A stretch of DNA of 64,000 nucleotides, from the NCBI GenBank assembly GCA_900542495.1, contig UQNW01000011.1, forward strand, positions 1 through 64,000. Reading direction: 5' to 3'. This document shows positions 36,280-46,399 of this stretch, piece by piece. The DNA comes from an uncultured Roseburia sp. GTDB taxonomy: Bacteria > Bacillota > Clostridia > Lachnospirales > Lachnospiraceae. The position numbers and the translations under genes are program-made. Below the pieces are notes generated by a model. It made no database searches. It was given only the letters and a program-made list of their open reading frames with translations, and had not been told where the DNA came from. The first letter of the stretch is position 1. Each line of letters begins with the position of its first letter.

Positions 36280-36612
36280 CTATATCAAAAATCCAATCAC
36301 ATAAATTGCAATCCATATGCCGGCTGCCAAAAAGGACAGCACTGTCGACATATATGGAAACAGCTTGAATGACTCCTCCTCACGCAGACTCATTACTGCA
36401 AGCACCACTGCGACAAGCGCAACGAGCATGGAAGACACCCCTGCACTTCCCAGGTACATACTGCCATTTCCGCCGTGATGAAACGAATTTACCACCACAT
36501 AAATAAAAATTGCAATAGAAAGCACAGCCAGAAAAAAGGCTGCGATTCCTTTCTTTGACTGTGTCTTTTCTGTAAATTTATATCCGTATTTTCTACGTCT
36601 TCTCTGCGCCAT
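36280..36612 (-). CDS. DUF6142-like small membrane protein
   Basis: This 110-residue protein has a basic N-terminus (AQRRRRKYGYKF) followed by three hydrophobic segments (about 23-42, 53-73, 86-108). It resembles a small Lachnospiraceae membrane family I associate with DUF6142; function unknown. It lies 12 bp after vanZ and 19 bp before the aminopeptidase gene. Confidence 0.65.
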   Translation of the reverse strand: MAQRRRRKYGYKFTEKTQSKKGIAAFFLAVLSIAIFIYVVVNSFHHGGNGSMYLGSAGVSSMLVALVAVVLAVMSLREEESFKLFPYMSTVLSFLAAGIWIAIYVIGFLI

Positions 36613-36624
36613 AATTTTTTCCTA

Positions 36625-37116
36625 CTACTTAAAATATTTTTTCCACAAATAAAGGATGCACTTATACACCAGATAGCCCAGTAATCCACCGATTGTGTTC
36701 AAAAGCAGATCATCCACATCAAAACTTCCTACTTTAAACACAAGCTGAAGCAGTTCCACGAGCAGACTTAGTTCAAAACTATATAGCACTGTCACCCACA
36801 GGTTTCTACAGCGTTTCGAATAGATTGGCAAAAATGAGCCAAAAGGCATGAATGCAATGATATTTCCCCAGATATTGAGCACTACAGCCTGCCATCCCAG
36901 CACATGCCGATAAGTAATAAAACGCATGATCTCATGGAATGGGATCAGATTGTAGTGATACGCCCTCTCTGAATAAGTCCGCCCCATCTCCTCCGAAAAA
37001 AAGAGGAAATAGAACAATACAATAAAATAAACCAGAAAAAATACGAATGCCAATACCCGGTGTTTTCCTTTCCGTATCAGCGGGCAGCGCTCGCTGCCTT
37101 TCTTACTTGCAGCCAT
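36625..37116 (-). CDS. VanZ-family membrane protein
   Basis: This 163-residue protein has four to five hydrophobic segments. Its VanZ-like motifs are NLIPFHEI (about 60), NIWGNIIAFMPFGSFLPI (about 82-99), ELSLLVELLQLVF and SFDVDDLLLNTIGGLLGYL (about 127-145). VanZ proteins are linked to glycopeptide tolerance, but most chromosomal members have no proven role. The ATG at 37116 lies inside the end of pyrE (14 bp overlap), so translation is probably coupled to it. Confidence 0.8.
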   Translation of the reverse strand: MAASKKGSERCPLIRKGKHRVLAFVFFLVYFIVLFYFLFFSEEMGRTYSERAYHYNLIPFHEIMRFITYRHVLGWQAVVLNIWGNIIAFMPFGSFLPIYSKRCRNLWVTVLYSFELSLLVELLQLVFKVGSFDVDDLLLNTIGGLLGYLVYKCILYLWKKYFK

Positions 37117-37783
37117 ATTCTTCGTAGTACTTATCAATAGCAGCTTTGATCTCGTCATTGATCACAACTTTGCCATTATGTTCTCTGTTGTAAAGATACT
37201 CTGTCACCTCTGCCATTGTGACAATTGCTTTTCCTTCAAAACCGTACTTTTCTTTGATCTCATCTAAGGCACTTACTTTTCCGCCCTGTCCGACTTCCAT
37301 ACGGTTTAAGCTTACCATAAGACCAACGATTGTAACATCTGCTGCTCCTCTTACTTTCGGAACCGTCTCCTCCATGGATTTTCCGGAAGTGGTTACATCC
37401 TCGATCATCACAACTCTGTCGCCGTCTTTTAAGCTGCTTCCAAGGAAACCTCCCTTATCCGCACCGTGGTCTTTTGCTTCTTTTCTGTCAGAGCAGTAAC
37501 GCACTTCTTTTCCATAAAGTTCACTGTATGCGATCGCTGTGACAACTGCAAGTGGAATTCCCTTATATGCCGGTCCGAAAAGTACATCAAAATCATCTCC
37601 ATAATTATCATGGATTGCCTTTGCATAATACTCGCCAAGTCTCTTTAACTGGGAACCTGTCACATAAGCACCTGCATTCATAAAGAATGGGGATTTACGT
37701 CCACTCTTTAATGTAAAATCTCCAAATTTTAAAACATCACTCTCTACCATAAAATCAATAAATTCTGATTTGTATGCTTCCAT
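37103..37783 (-). CDS. pyrE: Orotate phosphoribosyltransferase
   Basis: This 226-residue enzyme makes OMP from orotate and PRPP. FGDFTLKSGRKSPFFMNAG (about 19-37), FGPAYKGIPLA (about 67-77) and the PRPP loop VVMIEDVTTSGKSM (about 119-132) are clear. The start at 37783 follows AGGAGGAAATAATAAA. It follows pyrD by 35 bp; vanZ overlaps its end. Confidence 0.95.
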   Translation of the reverse strand: MEAYKSEFIDFMVESDVLKFGDFTLKSGRKSPFFMNAGAYVTGSQLKRLGEYYAKAIHDNYGDDFDVLFGPAYKGIPLAVVTAIAYSELYGKEVRYCSDRKEAKDHGADKGGFLGSSLKDGDRVVMIEDVTTSGKSMEETVPKVRGAADVTIVGLMVSLNRMEVGQGGKVSALDEIKEKYGFEGKAIVTMAEVTEYLYNREHNGKVVINDEIKAAIDKYYEEYGCK

Positions 37784-37818
37784 TTTATTATTTCCTCCTG
37801 ATACCAATTTTTTCCTGT

Positions 37819-38724
37819 TTATTCATGTACAGCACCGACTAAGTCTTTGATGTCGGCAACCTGATAACGCTCCATGTAATCTTTGATTCCTGCAACAATC
37901 TCCTCCGTCACATGCGGATTGGTAAAGTTTGCGGTACCTACAGATACTGCTGTTGCTCCTGCAAGGATCATCTCAATGGCATCCTCTGCATTCATGATTC
38001 CACCCATGCCGACGATTGGCAGTTTTACTGCCTGTGCCGTCTGGTATACCATACGGACAGCAACCGGATGAATGGCTGGTCCGGACATACCGCCTGTTTT
38101 ATTGGCAAGCACAAACTTCTGACGGTTGATATCGATCTTCATGCCTGTGATCGTATTGATCAGAGACAATCCGTCTGCGCCTCCTGCCTCCGCTGCTCTC
38201 GCCATCTCCGTAATATCTGTGACATTCGGAGAGAGTTTCATGATGACCGGCTGTGTAGCGTGCTTCTTCATCTCTTTTGTGATAGCTTCCACTGCTTTCG
38301 GGTCCTGACCGAATGCAATTCCACCCTCTTTGACATTCGGGCAGGAAATGTTGATCTCTAAAAGGTCTACCGGCTGGTCTCTTAACCTCTCCACTACTTC
38401 AATATATTCTTCTGTGGAATGTCCACATACATTCACCATGATTTTTGTATCAAACTGCTTTAAAAACGGAATGTCACGTTCCACAAAAAGGTCGATTCCT
38501 GGATTCTGAAGTCCGACTGCATTTAACATGCCGCCATATACTTCGGCGACACGCGGCGTCGGATTTCCCGGCCAAGGAACATTTGCAACACCTTTTGTCA
38601 CAACGGCTCCCAATTTATTCAGATCCACAAACTCTGCGTACTCTGCGCCGGAACCAAACGTACCGGAAGCAGTCATGACAGGATTGTTTAAGGTTACTCC
38701 ACATAAATCTACTTTCATGTTCAT
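37819..38724 (-). CDS. pyrD: Dihydroorotate dehydrogenase B, catalytic subunit
   Basis: This 301-residue class 1B FMN enzyme has LNNPVMTASGTFGSGAEY near the start and the active-site segment LLEINISCPNVKEGGIAFGQ (about 113-132, with Asn and Cys). Further FMN-site segments are IMKLSPNVTDI and IVGMGGIMNAEDAIEMILAGA (about 235-255). It works with the PyrK subunit, encoded immediately upstream, to pass electrons to NAD. The start codon overlaps the pyrK stop. Confidence 0.95.
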   Translation of the reverse strand: MNMKVDLCGVTLNNPVMTASGTFGSGAEYAEFVDLNKLGAVVTKGVANVPWPGNPTPRVAEVYGGMLNAVGLQNPGIDLFVERDIPFLKQFDTKIMVNVCGHSTEEYIEVVERLRDQPVDLLEINISCPNVKEGGIAFGQDPKAVEAITKEMKKHATQPVIMKLSPNVTDITEMARAAEAGGADGLSLINTITGMKIDINRQKFVLANKTGGMSGPAIHPVAVRMVYQTAQAVKLPIVGMGGIMNAEDAIEMILAGATAVSVGTANFTNPHVTEEIVAGIKDYMERYQVADIKDLVGAVHE

Positions 38725-39491
38725 TAGAATTCTACCTCCTCTGCACGGAATACGGGTCCTTCTTTACAGATTCGTTTGTTCTTCACGTTGCTGTGTGCGT
38801 CTTTTTCTTTTGACTGGCACACACAGGCAAGGCATGCACCGATACCACATGCCATACGCTCTTCCATGGAAATCCAGCATTCCATGTGGTTCTTCTGTGC
38901 ATATTCTTTCAAAGCACGTAACATTGGCATTGGTCCACAGGCATAGATGATCTCTGCATCCAGTCCGTTTTCGCGGATCGCATCTAAAACATTTCCCTCT
39001 GTTCCTGCACTTCCGTCTTCTGTTGCCACATAGACAGCGCCCTGCTTTTTAAACTCATCCATTAAAAACAGTTCGTCACGAAATCCTAATACAATCTGTT
39101 TCTCACAATTTAATTCTTTTGCAAGCTGTAACATTGGAGGGATTCCGATTCCACCACCGATCAAAAATGCTTTCTTCTCTTTTTTCGGGAATCCATTTCC
39201 AAGAGGTCCCACGATACGAAGCTGAGCGCCCGTGTGCATACCGGAAAATTCCGCAGTTCCTTTTCCTGCTACACGGTATACCAGACGGATTGCCCCGTCC
39301 TTTTTGTCAATCTCACAAATACTGATCGGTCTTGGAAGCAGTCTGCTTCCGTCATTGCAGTATACGGAAACGAACTGTCCTGCTTTTGCATGTGCTGCGA
39401 TCTGGTCGGTGTGCAGCCACATACTGTAAATATCATCTGCGATCTCCTCCTGACGGATGATGATCGCTGTCTCTTCAAATTTTTCTGCCAT
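38724..39491 (-). CDS. pyrK: Dihydroorotate dehydrogenase B, electron-transfer subunit
   Basis: This 255-residue ferredoxin-reductase-like flavoprotein carries FAD motif LLPRPISICEI (about 50), NAD-site GGGIGIPPMLQLA (about 112-124), and a [2Fe-2S] cluster with C(G)IGACLACVC plus a further Cys near the C-terminus (CKEGPVF). The ATG at 39491 was preferred to the TTG one codon upstream. It pairs with pyrD by overlapping stop and start. Confidence 0.95.
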   Translation of the reverse strand: MAEKFEETAIIIRQEEIADDIYSMWLHTDQIAAHAKAGQFVSVYCNDGSRLLPRPISICEIDKKDGAIRLVYRVAGKGTAEFSGMHTGAQLRIVGPLGNGFPKKEKKAFLIGGGIGIPPMLQLAKELNCEKQIVLGFRDELFLMDEFKKQGAVYVATEDGSAGTEGNVLDAIRENGLDAEIIYACGPMPMLRALKEYAQKNHMECWISMEERMACGIGACLACVCQSKEKDAHSNVKNKRICKEGPVFRAEEVEF

Positions 39492-39563
39492 CAATGTGTC
39501 CTCTCTTTTCTGCTGGTAAATTTCTATTCTTTACGCATTTCTATCATGCCAGTACACTGTTTC

Positions 39564-40892
39564 TTACTTTTCTGCCGCATAAACAACACGTCCATCCACG
39601 ATCGTTGCCATTACTTTTCCGGTAACTTCTCTTCCGTCAAAAGGTGTATTGCGTCCTTTGCTTGCAAACTTGGTTTTATCAATCTTATATGTTTTTTCCG
39701 GATCAAAAATCACAATATCTGCAATTTTTCCCGGCTGGATATCGCCCTTATCGATTCCAACGATTTTCGCCGGATTGTAACTCATTTTCTCTGCCATCTG
39801 CATCGGAGTAAGATACCCCTGCAAAACAAGTTCCGAATAAGTCAAACATGCGGCTGTTTCAAGTCCTACGATTCCGAAAGGTGCCTTTTTCATGGAAGTA
39901 TTCTTCTCTTCAAAAGTATGCGGTGCATGGTCGGTAGAGATTACATCCATGATATTATCGCGTAATCCTTCCTTTAGTGCCTGTACATCCTCTTTGGAGC
40001 GGAGTGGCGGGTTCATCTTAAAGTTTGTGTCTGCATCCGCATCAATGGCAAGTTTTTTTGCCTGATCAATGGACGGTTCGATTTTATGGATATCATCCGA
40101 GGTAAGCGTAAAATGATGCGGGCAAACTTCTGCTGTTACCTTTGTCTTTTCCATTTTGGCATGCTGTACCATTTTTACGGAATCTCTTGTGGAGCAGTGG
40201 CACAAATGCAGCTTTGCTCCGGTATCTCTGCTTAACATGATATCTCTTGCAACAATGATGTCTTCTACCGAATTGGTGATTCCCTTTAACCCAAGTTCCT
40301 TCGAATGAGCGTCCTCGTTCATCACGCCGCCATTTACCAGATTAATGTCCTCACAATGCGCAAGTACCGGAATATCGAGTTCTGCTGCAATTTCCATTGC
40401 CTCACGATAAATCTCGGAATTCATGACGGATTTTCCGTCTTCACTGATCGCAGGGATTCCTTCTTCATACATACCGCGGATGTCTGCCAACTCTTTTCCC
40501 TGCTGGCCTTTTGTAATGGCTCCCACCTGTAAAACGTTCACAACGCCAACTGTTTTTGCCTTATTGCGCACATATTTAACAACGTCCGGATTGTCTACAA
40601 CCGGTTTGGTGTTCGGCATGGCAAGGATCGTCGTGTATCCGCCATGCGCTGCTGCATTACATCCGGTCTCGATCGTCTCTTTCTGCTCCTGTCCCGGATC
40701 TCTCAAATGTACGTGCATATCAATAAATCCCGGCATTACATAGCATCCCTTTGCGTCGATCACACGGTCTGCCTTTGCCTTGATATTCTTTTCCATTTTC
40801 ACTACTTTTCCATCTTCGGCAAGCACATCTAATACTTCGTCTGTCTCGGTTGCCGGATTGATCACATGTCCGTTTTTGATTAATAACGTCAT
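39564..40892 (-). CDS. pyrC: Dihydroorotase, class I
   Basis: This 442-residue amidohydrolase closes carbamoyl-aspartate to dihydroorotate. Metal ligands: FIDMHVHLRDPGQEQKETIETG (His pair, about 58-62), SEDGKSVM at the bridging Asp region, LAHCEDINL (about 178), HLCHCSTRDSV, and Asp in DVISTDHAPHTFEEK (about 312). It begins the pyr block, 96 bp after hflX. Confidence 0.95.
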   Translation of the reverse strand: MTLLIKNGHVINPATETDEVLDVLAEDGKVVKMEKNIKAKADRVIDAKGCYVMPGFIDMHVHLRDPGQEQKETIETGCNAAAHGGYTTILAMPNTKPVVDNPDVVKYVRNKAKTVGVVNVLQVGAITKGQQGKELADIRGMYEEGIPAISEDGKSVMNSEIYREAMEIAAELDIPVLAHCEDINLVNGGVMNEDAHSKELGLKGITNSVEDIIVARDIMLSRDTGAKLHLCHCSTRDSVKMVQHAKMEKTKVTAEVCPHHFTLTSDDIHKIEPSIDQAKKLAIDADADTNFKMNPPLRSKEDVQALKEGLRDNIMDVISTDHAPHTFEEKNTSMKKAPFGIVGLETAACLTYSELVLQGYLTPMQMAEKMSYNPAKIVGIDKGDIQPGKIADIVIFDPEKTYKIDKTKFASKGRNTPFDGREVTGKVMATIVDGRVVYAAEK

Positions 40893-40988
40893 TTTACGAT
40901 TCCCTTCTTTCTATTCAAACTATATCTGTAATTGCACATAACAATCCGATAAATCTTACCCTTGCTGTATCGACTATAAACCGGAATG

Positions 40989-42233
40989 TTACAGTTTTGC
41001 ATAGATTTCCATTGGCACATAAGCACGGATATAGATTCCGTCCTCGCGGTATTCTTCCTCTAAAAGCTCGCCGGATTTTCGGACAAGCTGGATCACACCT
41101 GCGTTTGCATATGGTACTGTGCGCTCCACTAAAATCTTGTTTTCACGTAAAAGTTCGGACAACAGGTTTTTCAGTTCTTCTAACCCGGTTCCATTCTTCG
41201 CGGAAATCGGAAGTGTATAATCCGCTTTAAAGTCATGCAGGGGTTCGCTGTCGCTTCTTACGTCCTGCTTATTAAACAGCGTAATCACTGTTTTATCCTT
41301 CACATCAAGATTTGCCAGCGTCTCATACACGATCAGCATCTGTTTCTCATACTGCGGATTGGAAGCATCCACAACATGTAAAATATAATCTGCGTATTTC
41401 GCTTCCTCCAAGGTACTCTTAAACGCCTCGATCAGGTGATGTGGCAGTTTCCGGATAAAACCTACTGTATCCGTGACTAAGATTTCCTGTCTTCCTGCAA
41501 GTTCTAACACCCTTGTTGTCGGATCAAGTGTTGCAAAAAGCTTGTCCTCCTCTAAAACTCCGGCATTCGTCAGTGTATTGATCAGTGTTGATTTTCCGGC
41601 ATTCGTATATCCCACGATCGCAGCTACCGGCATCTGATTTTTTTCTCTCTGCGCACGCGTAATGTCACGGTGCTGTCTGACCTCTTTTAATTCACGGTTC
41701 AACTGTGCGATCCTGTCTTTGATCAGTCGTCTGTCAATCTCTAACTTTTTCTCACCCGGACCTCTGGTACCAATTCCACCACCAAGTCTTGACATGGAGC
41801 GTCCAAGTCCTGTCAACCGGCTCAGGCGGTACTTTAACTGTGCCAGTTCCACCTGGATTTTCCCCTCGCTGGTCGTTGCCCGCGCTGCAAAAATATCCAG
41901 AATGATTAAGGTACGATCCATTACTTTGGTATCTAACATATCTTCTAAATTGCGAAGCTGGGCCGGGGAGAGTTCATCATCACATACAATTCCCGTTGCG
42001 CCAAGTTCTTCCACAAGTTCCTTAAGCTCTGCCACTTTTCCGGAACCGATATAAGTTCCCGGATGAATGAGTTCACGTTTCTGGATCATGGTTCCGACTA
42101 CTGTTGCACCTGCTGTTTTTACTAATTCCGCAAGTTCTGCAACGGAATCTTCCGCGTCGTCTCCCTCCTGCTCACTCACTCCTACCAAAATCACTTTTTC
42201 TTCTATCTCTTCTATTTTAAATGCCTCTGCCAT
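40989..42233 (-). CDS. hflX: GTPase HflX
   Basis: This 414-residue ribosome-associated GTPase has the N-terminal HflX domain (IHPGTYIGSGKVAELKELV; DELSPAQLRNLED) and a linker with GRSMSRLGGGIGTRGPGEKKLE. The G domain has G1 GYTNAGKSTLIN (about 209), DTVGFIRKLPHHLIEAF (G3), FNKQD (G4) and ISAKNG (G5). It splits stalled 70S ribosomes. It lies 19 bp downstream of the TPR lipoprotein gene. Confidence 0.95.
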   Translation of the reverse strand: MAEAFKIEEIEEKVILVGVSEQEGDDAEDSVAELAELVKTAGATVVGTMIQKRELIHPGTYIGSGKVAELKELVEELGATGIVCDDELSPAQLRNLEDMLDTKVMDRTLIILDIFAARATTSEGKIQVELAQLKYRLSRLTGLGRSMSRLGGGIGTRGPGEKKLEIDRRLIKDRIAQLNRELKEVRQHRDITRAQREKNQMPVAAIVGYTNAGKSTLINTLTNAGVLEEDKLFATLDPTTRVLELAGRQEILVTDTVGFIRKLPHHLIEAFKSTLEEAKYADYILHVVDASNPQYEKQMLIVYETLANLDVKDKTVITLFNKQDVRSDSEPLHDFKADYTLPISAKNGTGLEELKNLLSELLRENKILVERTVPYANAGVIQLVRKSGELLEEEYREDGIYIRAYVPMEIYAKL

Positions 42234-42252
42234 TCAATTCTCCATTATTTTA

Positions 42253-43389
42253 TTACTGTGCTGTCTCGCCACCGTCTGTTCCTGTCTGATCAGAATCTGC
42301 CGCTTCACCTTCTGCGCCAGTCGTATTCTGATCTGCCGTGCCTTCTTCCGTACCAGTTGTATCCTGCTCTGTCGTGCCTTCCTCTGTACTGCTGACATCT
42401 CCGCTGATTTCTGCTGTGGATGCATCAACCCTGTTTTTCAAAAAAATGTATTCCCTCTGTGCACTTGCATCATCCGGATAAGCCTGCACATACTCCTGCA
42501 CAACATTCCATGCAGAATTAAAATCGAATGTATACTCATAACAGATGATCAGATTCTGCATAAGTTCTCTTCGATTTGTCACATTCTCCATAGCAATGCC
42601 CTGCTGTAAGTAAGTAAGTGCACCGGAATAATTTCCTTTTGCCATTTCAATTTCACCAAGGGAATTCATTGCCTCGGAATCTGCGGCTCCTGAATTTACA
42701 TAATTCTGATAATAAACCTCAGCGTTTTCCGAATCGCCCTGTGCCTCATACACCTGCGCAATGTAAAGGTTTGCGATCACGCTTTCCTTATCTAACGCTG
42801 AATTAAGTTCTGTCATGGCATTGTCATACTGTCCCAGATAATAGTAAATCCTGCCTCGCCATGCATAATCTTCTGCACTGTTTCCCTTAATGTCAAACGC
42901 TTTATTTAAGTATTCTTCCCCTTTTTCTGTCATATCATAAGCCAAAAGGTTCTCATAAATATTGACATAAAGCTCGTAATCATCGCTGTTATATCGGACT
43001 GCCGCATCAAAATCTGAGACAGCACTCTCTGTATTGCCCTGTTTCAGGTAAACACAGCCACGCAGATAATAGGCATCTGCCGCCTTTTTATCATAATCAA
43101 TGATTGCGGTATAAGTTGCCACTGCTCCCTCAGAATCACCACTGGCATACTGTGCTGCCGCTTTATAATAGCAGATATCTAATTCATTCTCTGTGATTTT
43201 TCCAATACACTGTCCTAATGCACTGTTAAATGCATCCACTGCCCCTGCATAATCTCCGCTTTCCATCGCATTGATACCGATCTGGCGGTATGCAGTCTGA
43301 TTTTCCCTGCGCTCATTCGTGCAGCCTGTCATAAGGGTAAGACTTAACATGGTAAGCGCTGTGATATATGTTAATTTCTTTTTATTCAT
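42253..43389 (-). CDS. TPR-repeat lipoprotein
   Basis: In this 378-residue protein the N-terminal signal ends in a lipobox (LTLMTGC; Cys near residue 22), so it should be lipid-anchored outside the membrane. About eight TPR-like units follow (AGAVDAFNSAL, AADAYYLRGCVYLKQGN, AEDYAWRGRIYYYLGQYDNA, EVYYQNYVN), then a low-complexity Thr/Glu/Gly tail of about 60 residues. It is probably a scaffold for cell-envelope protein contacts. The start at 43389 was chosen from the lipobox and an AGAGGACC site. Confidence 0.85.
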   Translation of the reverse strand: MNKKKLTYITALTMLSLTLMTGCTNERRENQTAYRQIGINAMESGDYAGAVDAFNSALGQCIGKITENELDICYYKAAAQYASGDSEGAVATYTAIIDYDKKAADAYYLRGCVYLKQGNTESAVSDFDAAVRYNSDDYELYVNIYENLLAYDMTEKGEEYLNKAFDIKGNSAEDYAWRGRIYYYLGQYDNAMTELNSALDKESVIANLYIAQVYEAQGDSENAEVYYQNYVNSGAADSEAMNSLGEIEMAKGNYSGALTYLQQGIAMENVTNRRELMQNLIICYEYTFDFNSAWNVVQEYVQAYPDDASAQREYIFLKNRVDASTAEISGDVSSTEEGTTEQDTTGTEEGTADQNTTGAEGEAADSDQTGTDGGETAQ

Positions 43390-43426
43390 GAAAATTGGTC
43401 CTCTGTTACTTCTATCCGCAGTGCAC

Positions 43427-43594
43427 GTCCATGAAATCAGAGATTTCATGGACTCACGGGCATTCGCCCTATCAGTCTGCAGATGCGCTCCGGCAAAAGC
43501 CAAGAAACCCTGCGGTTTTCTTGGCTCGCGGGCGCGTTCTCATGGAATAAATCCTCCATCGCATACAAGTATGCATGGGCGGATTTATTCCATG
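43427..43594. repeat. Cluster of four tandem hairpins
   Basis: Hairpin 1, 43427-43453: perfect 12 bp stem (GTCCATGAAATC) with a 3-base loop. Hairpin 2, 43458-43469: GGGC-ATTC-GCCC. Hairpin 3, 43498-43526: AGCCAAGAAACC against GGTTTTCTTGGCT. Hairpin 4, 43541-43594: perfect 14 bp outer stem (CATGGAATAAATCC) enclosing GCATAC-AA-GTATGC. The block is more GC-rich than its flanks, non-coding, and 38 bp upstream of the lipoprotein start. It may be a mobile palindromic repeat or a structured leader. Confidence 0.65.
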
Positions 43595-43720
43595 CTCACT
43601 TTTGCCTTCGCGTACATTATAAATCATCCATAAAAATATTCCAAGCAATTTATTATATTGATGTTATTTATTACATATTTAAATTGGTAAAAAAATTGAA
43701 ACATACTTTTCTATAACGCA

Positions 43721-43752
43721 AAAACTGCCGCACAAAATTTTTGTGCGACAGT
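43721..43752 (-). terminator. Terminator of glycogen phosphorylase gene
   Basis: Minus strand: ACTGTCGCACAAAA pairs with TTTTGTGCGGCAGT and is followed by TTTTGCG, 66 bp after the glgP stop. Confidence 0.75.
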
Positions 43753-43817
43753 CACTATATCAATATACTCCCCTGTATTATGACCTTTTTATCTTACGCT
43801 GCAAAACAGCATGTGTT

Positions 43818-46070
43818 TTACAGATGCCAGATGTCCTCGTTGTACTGTGCAATGGTTCTGTCGGATGAGAAGAAGCCTGCCTGACTCATGTTCACGAGCA
43901 TTTTTTTCGCCCATGCCATACGGTCTTCGTAATCTGCAAAGATTCTTTCTTTTGCTGCAACGTATTCCTCGAAGTCTGGCAATGTCATGAACCAGTCTTT
44001 GTTTAATAACTCATTATAAAGACGCTCTAAGTTTTCTCTGCATCCAACTGCCATCATCTCATCGCTTACAATGAAGTCGATTGCACGTTTGATGTTCTCA
44101 TCATTGTCATAGTAGCTTCTGGAAACGTAATCTGCTTTTGCATAATGCTCGATCACCTGCTCGGATGACTCACCGAAAATGTAGATATTGTCATCTCCAA
44201 CGAACTGATGCATCTCAACGTTTGCACCGTCCATAGTACCGATCGCAACTGCACCGTTTAACATGAATTTCATGTTGGATGTTCCGGATGCCTCTTTGGA
44301 AGCAAGGGAAATCTGCTCATGAATATCTGCTGCCGGAATTAATTTTTCAGCTAAAGTTACATTGTAGTTTTCTACCATAACCACTTTTAAGTATGGAGAA
44401 ACTTCCGGGTCTTTGCTGATGAGTTCCTGTAAGCAAAGGATCAGGTGAATGATGTCTTTTGCAATGACATAAGCCGGAGCTGCCTTTGCACCGAAAATAA
44501 CGGTGATCGGACGCGCTGGTTTTTTGCCTGCTTTGATCTCAAAATATTTGTGGATGACATAGAGTGCATTCATCTGCTGTCTCTTGTACTCATGTAATCT
44601 CTTGATCTGGATATCATAGATAGAGTTCTCATTTAACTCGATACCCTGTGTCTTTGCAAGATACTCTTTTAATTCTGCTTTCTTTGCATTCTTAACATCA
44701 AGAATCTTCTGTAATACAGCTTCATCATTTACAAATGCACCTAATTTTTCAAGCTCAGTTGCATCTTTTTTGAATCCGTCACCGATCAGGGACTCAAATA
44801 ATGCGGTAAGTTCCGGATCACAGTGTAATAACCAGCGGCGGAATGTGATACCATTTGTCTTATTATTGAACTTCTCAGGATAAATCTTGTAGAAGTTGTT
44901 AAGTTCAGAGTTCTTTAAAATTTCTGTGTGAAGGTATGCAACACCGTTGATGCTATATCCATAGTGGATATCCATATGCGCCATATGAACACGTCTCTCA
45001 TCATCAATGATCGCTACGGATTTGTCGTCGAATTTTTTCACAACACGGCTGTTTAACTCATAAATGATCGGCATTAACTGTGGAACCGCTTTCTCTAAGA
45101 AATGGATCGGCCATTTTTCCAGAGCTTCTGCTAAAATTGTATGGTTTGTGTAAGCACATGTTTTGGATACAATATCAATTGCTTCATCCATTAAGATTCC
45201 GCGCTCCATTAATAAACGGATCAGTTCAGGAATTACCATACTTGGATGTGTATCGTTGATCTGAACAACTGCATACTCGTTTAATTTGTGTAAATCTCCG
45301 CCTCTTGCGAGTGTCTCATCAATGATCAGTCTTGCTGCGTTGCTTACCATGAAATACTGCTGGTAAACACGAAGGATACGTCCTTTATCATCGGAATCAT
45401 CCGGATATAAGAATAATGTAAGGTTTTTCTGAATATCTTCTTTATCGAAATCAATTCCTTCGCCAACTAAACTCTCGTCTACTGTCTCCACATCAAATAA
45501 ATGAAGTTTTGTGGTACGATTGTTGTATCCTAATACGTCGATATCGTACATTCTGGACTGTAAATTGAAACCGCCGAACTGGATTGTATAAGCTTTGTCT
45601 GTCTTTGTTAACCAGCTTTCTTTCTCGATCCATGGGTTTGGTGTCTCATGCTGAAGGTTGTTATCAAATACCTGTTTGAATAATCCATAGTGGTAATTCA
45701 ATCCAACACCGTCACCGTTTAAACCAAGTGTTGCGATAGAATCCAGGAAACATGCTGCAAGACGTCCAAGTCCACCATTTCCTAAGGATGGTTCCGGCTC
45801 AACTTCCTCGATCTCAGCAAGGCTCTTGCCGTTGTCTGCCAATATTTTTTTTACATCCTCATAAATTCCAAGGTTGATCAGGTTGTTAGATAATAATTTA
45901 CCGATCAAAAACTCTGCTGAAATGTAATATAACTTTCTTTTTCCCTCGTTGCTGACTTTCTCTTCTGCCATTCCTTTTGTCATTTCAAGCAAAGAGAAAT
46001 ATAATTCTTTGTTGCTGCACTGGGAAATTTCTTTTCCTGTTCTTTTGGTTACGATTTCCTGTAAATTCAT
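43818..46070 (-). CDS. glgP: Glycogen/starch/alpha-glucan phosphorylase
   Basis: This 750-residue PLP enzyme releases glucose-1-phosphate from glycogen or maltodextrins. Family landmarks: [21 protein letters not shown] (about 90-110), [25 protein letters not shown] (about 268-284), [13 protein letters not shown] (about 487), and the PLP lysine in [20 protein letters not shown] (about 592-611). It is monocistronic with a strong terminator, and divergent from the AraC regulator. Confidence 0.96.
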   Translation of the reverse strand: MNLQEIVTKRTGKEISQCSNKELYFSLLEMTKGMAEEKVSNEGKRKLYYISAEFLIGKLLSNNLINLGIYEDVKKILADNGKSLAEIEEVEPEPSLGNGGLGRLAACFLDSIATLGLNGDGVGLNYHYGLFKQVFDNNLQHETPNPWIEKESWLTKTDKAYTIQFGGFNLQSRMYDIDVLGYNNRTTKLHLFDVETVDESLVGEGIDFDKEDIQKNLTLFLYPDDSDDKGRILRVYQQYFMVSNAARLIIDETLARGGDLHKLNEYAVVQINDTHPSMVIPELIRLLMERGILMDEAIDIVSKTCAYTNHTILAEALEKWPIHFLEKAVPQLMPIIYELNSRVVKKFDDKSVAIIDDERRVHMAHMDIHYGYSINGVAYLHTEILKNSELNNFYKIYPEKFNNKTNGITFRRWLLHCDPELTALFESLIGDGFKKDATELEKLGAFVNDEAVLQKILDVKNAKKAELKEYLAKTQGIELNENSIYDIQIKRLHEYKRQQMNALYVIHKYFEIKAGKKPARPITVIFGAKAAPAYVIAKDIIHLILCLQELISKDPEVSPYLKVVMVENYNVTLAEKLIPAADIHEQISLASKEASGTSNMKFMLNGAVAIGTMDGANVEMHQFVGDDNIYIFGESSEQVIEHYAKADYVSRSYYDNDENIKRAIDFIVSDEMMAVGCRENLERLYNELLNKDWFMTLPDFEEYVAAKERIFADYEDRMAWAKKMLVNMSQAGFFSSDRTIAQYNEDIWHL

Positions 46071-46399
46071 GATTTACTCCTTTCCTTGCGCCTGCTGGCG
46101 AAAGCTTATTGTATTTTCTGCCACAGTTGTTTTCGTGTTTTTTCGTAAAACCGATGTCTTATGATTAATATTATATTCAGGTATACCATTTTATTCTTGT
46201 AATATTCCATACAAAAGTGGTACAATCCTATCATATTTTAAATAGGCAGTTGGCTCGATTGCCTTGTGATTGTATAAACGTCACAAAATCAGTAGCTTGT
46301 TTTTGTGCACTTTTCAATCATACTGTTCTGTTTCCCAGATTACGACACAAAGCGCATGTTTTCGACACAATCAAATCATTACAAAGGAGTATGTACCTT

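Noticed and set aside
39234..39965. 243-residue plus-strand open frame
   Set aside because: It is antisense to pyrK and pyrC, both strongly supported, and has no ribosome site.
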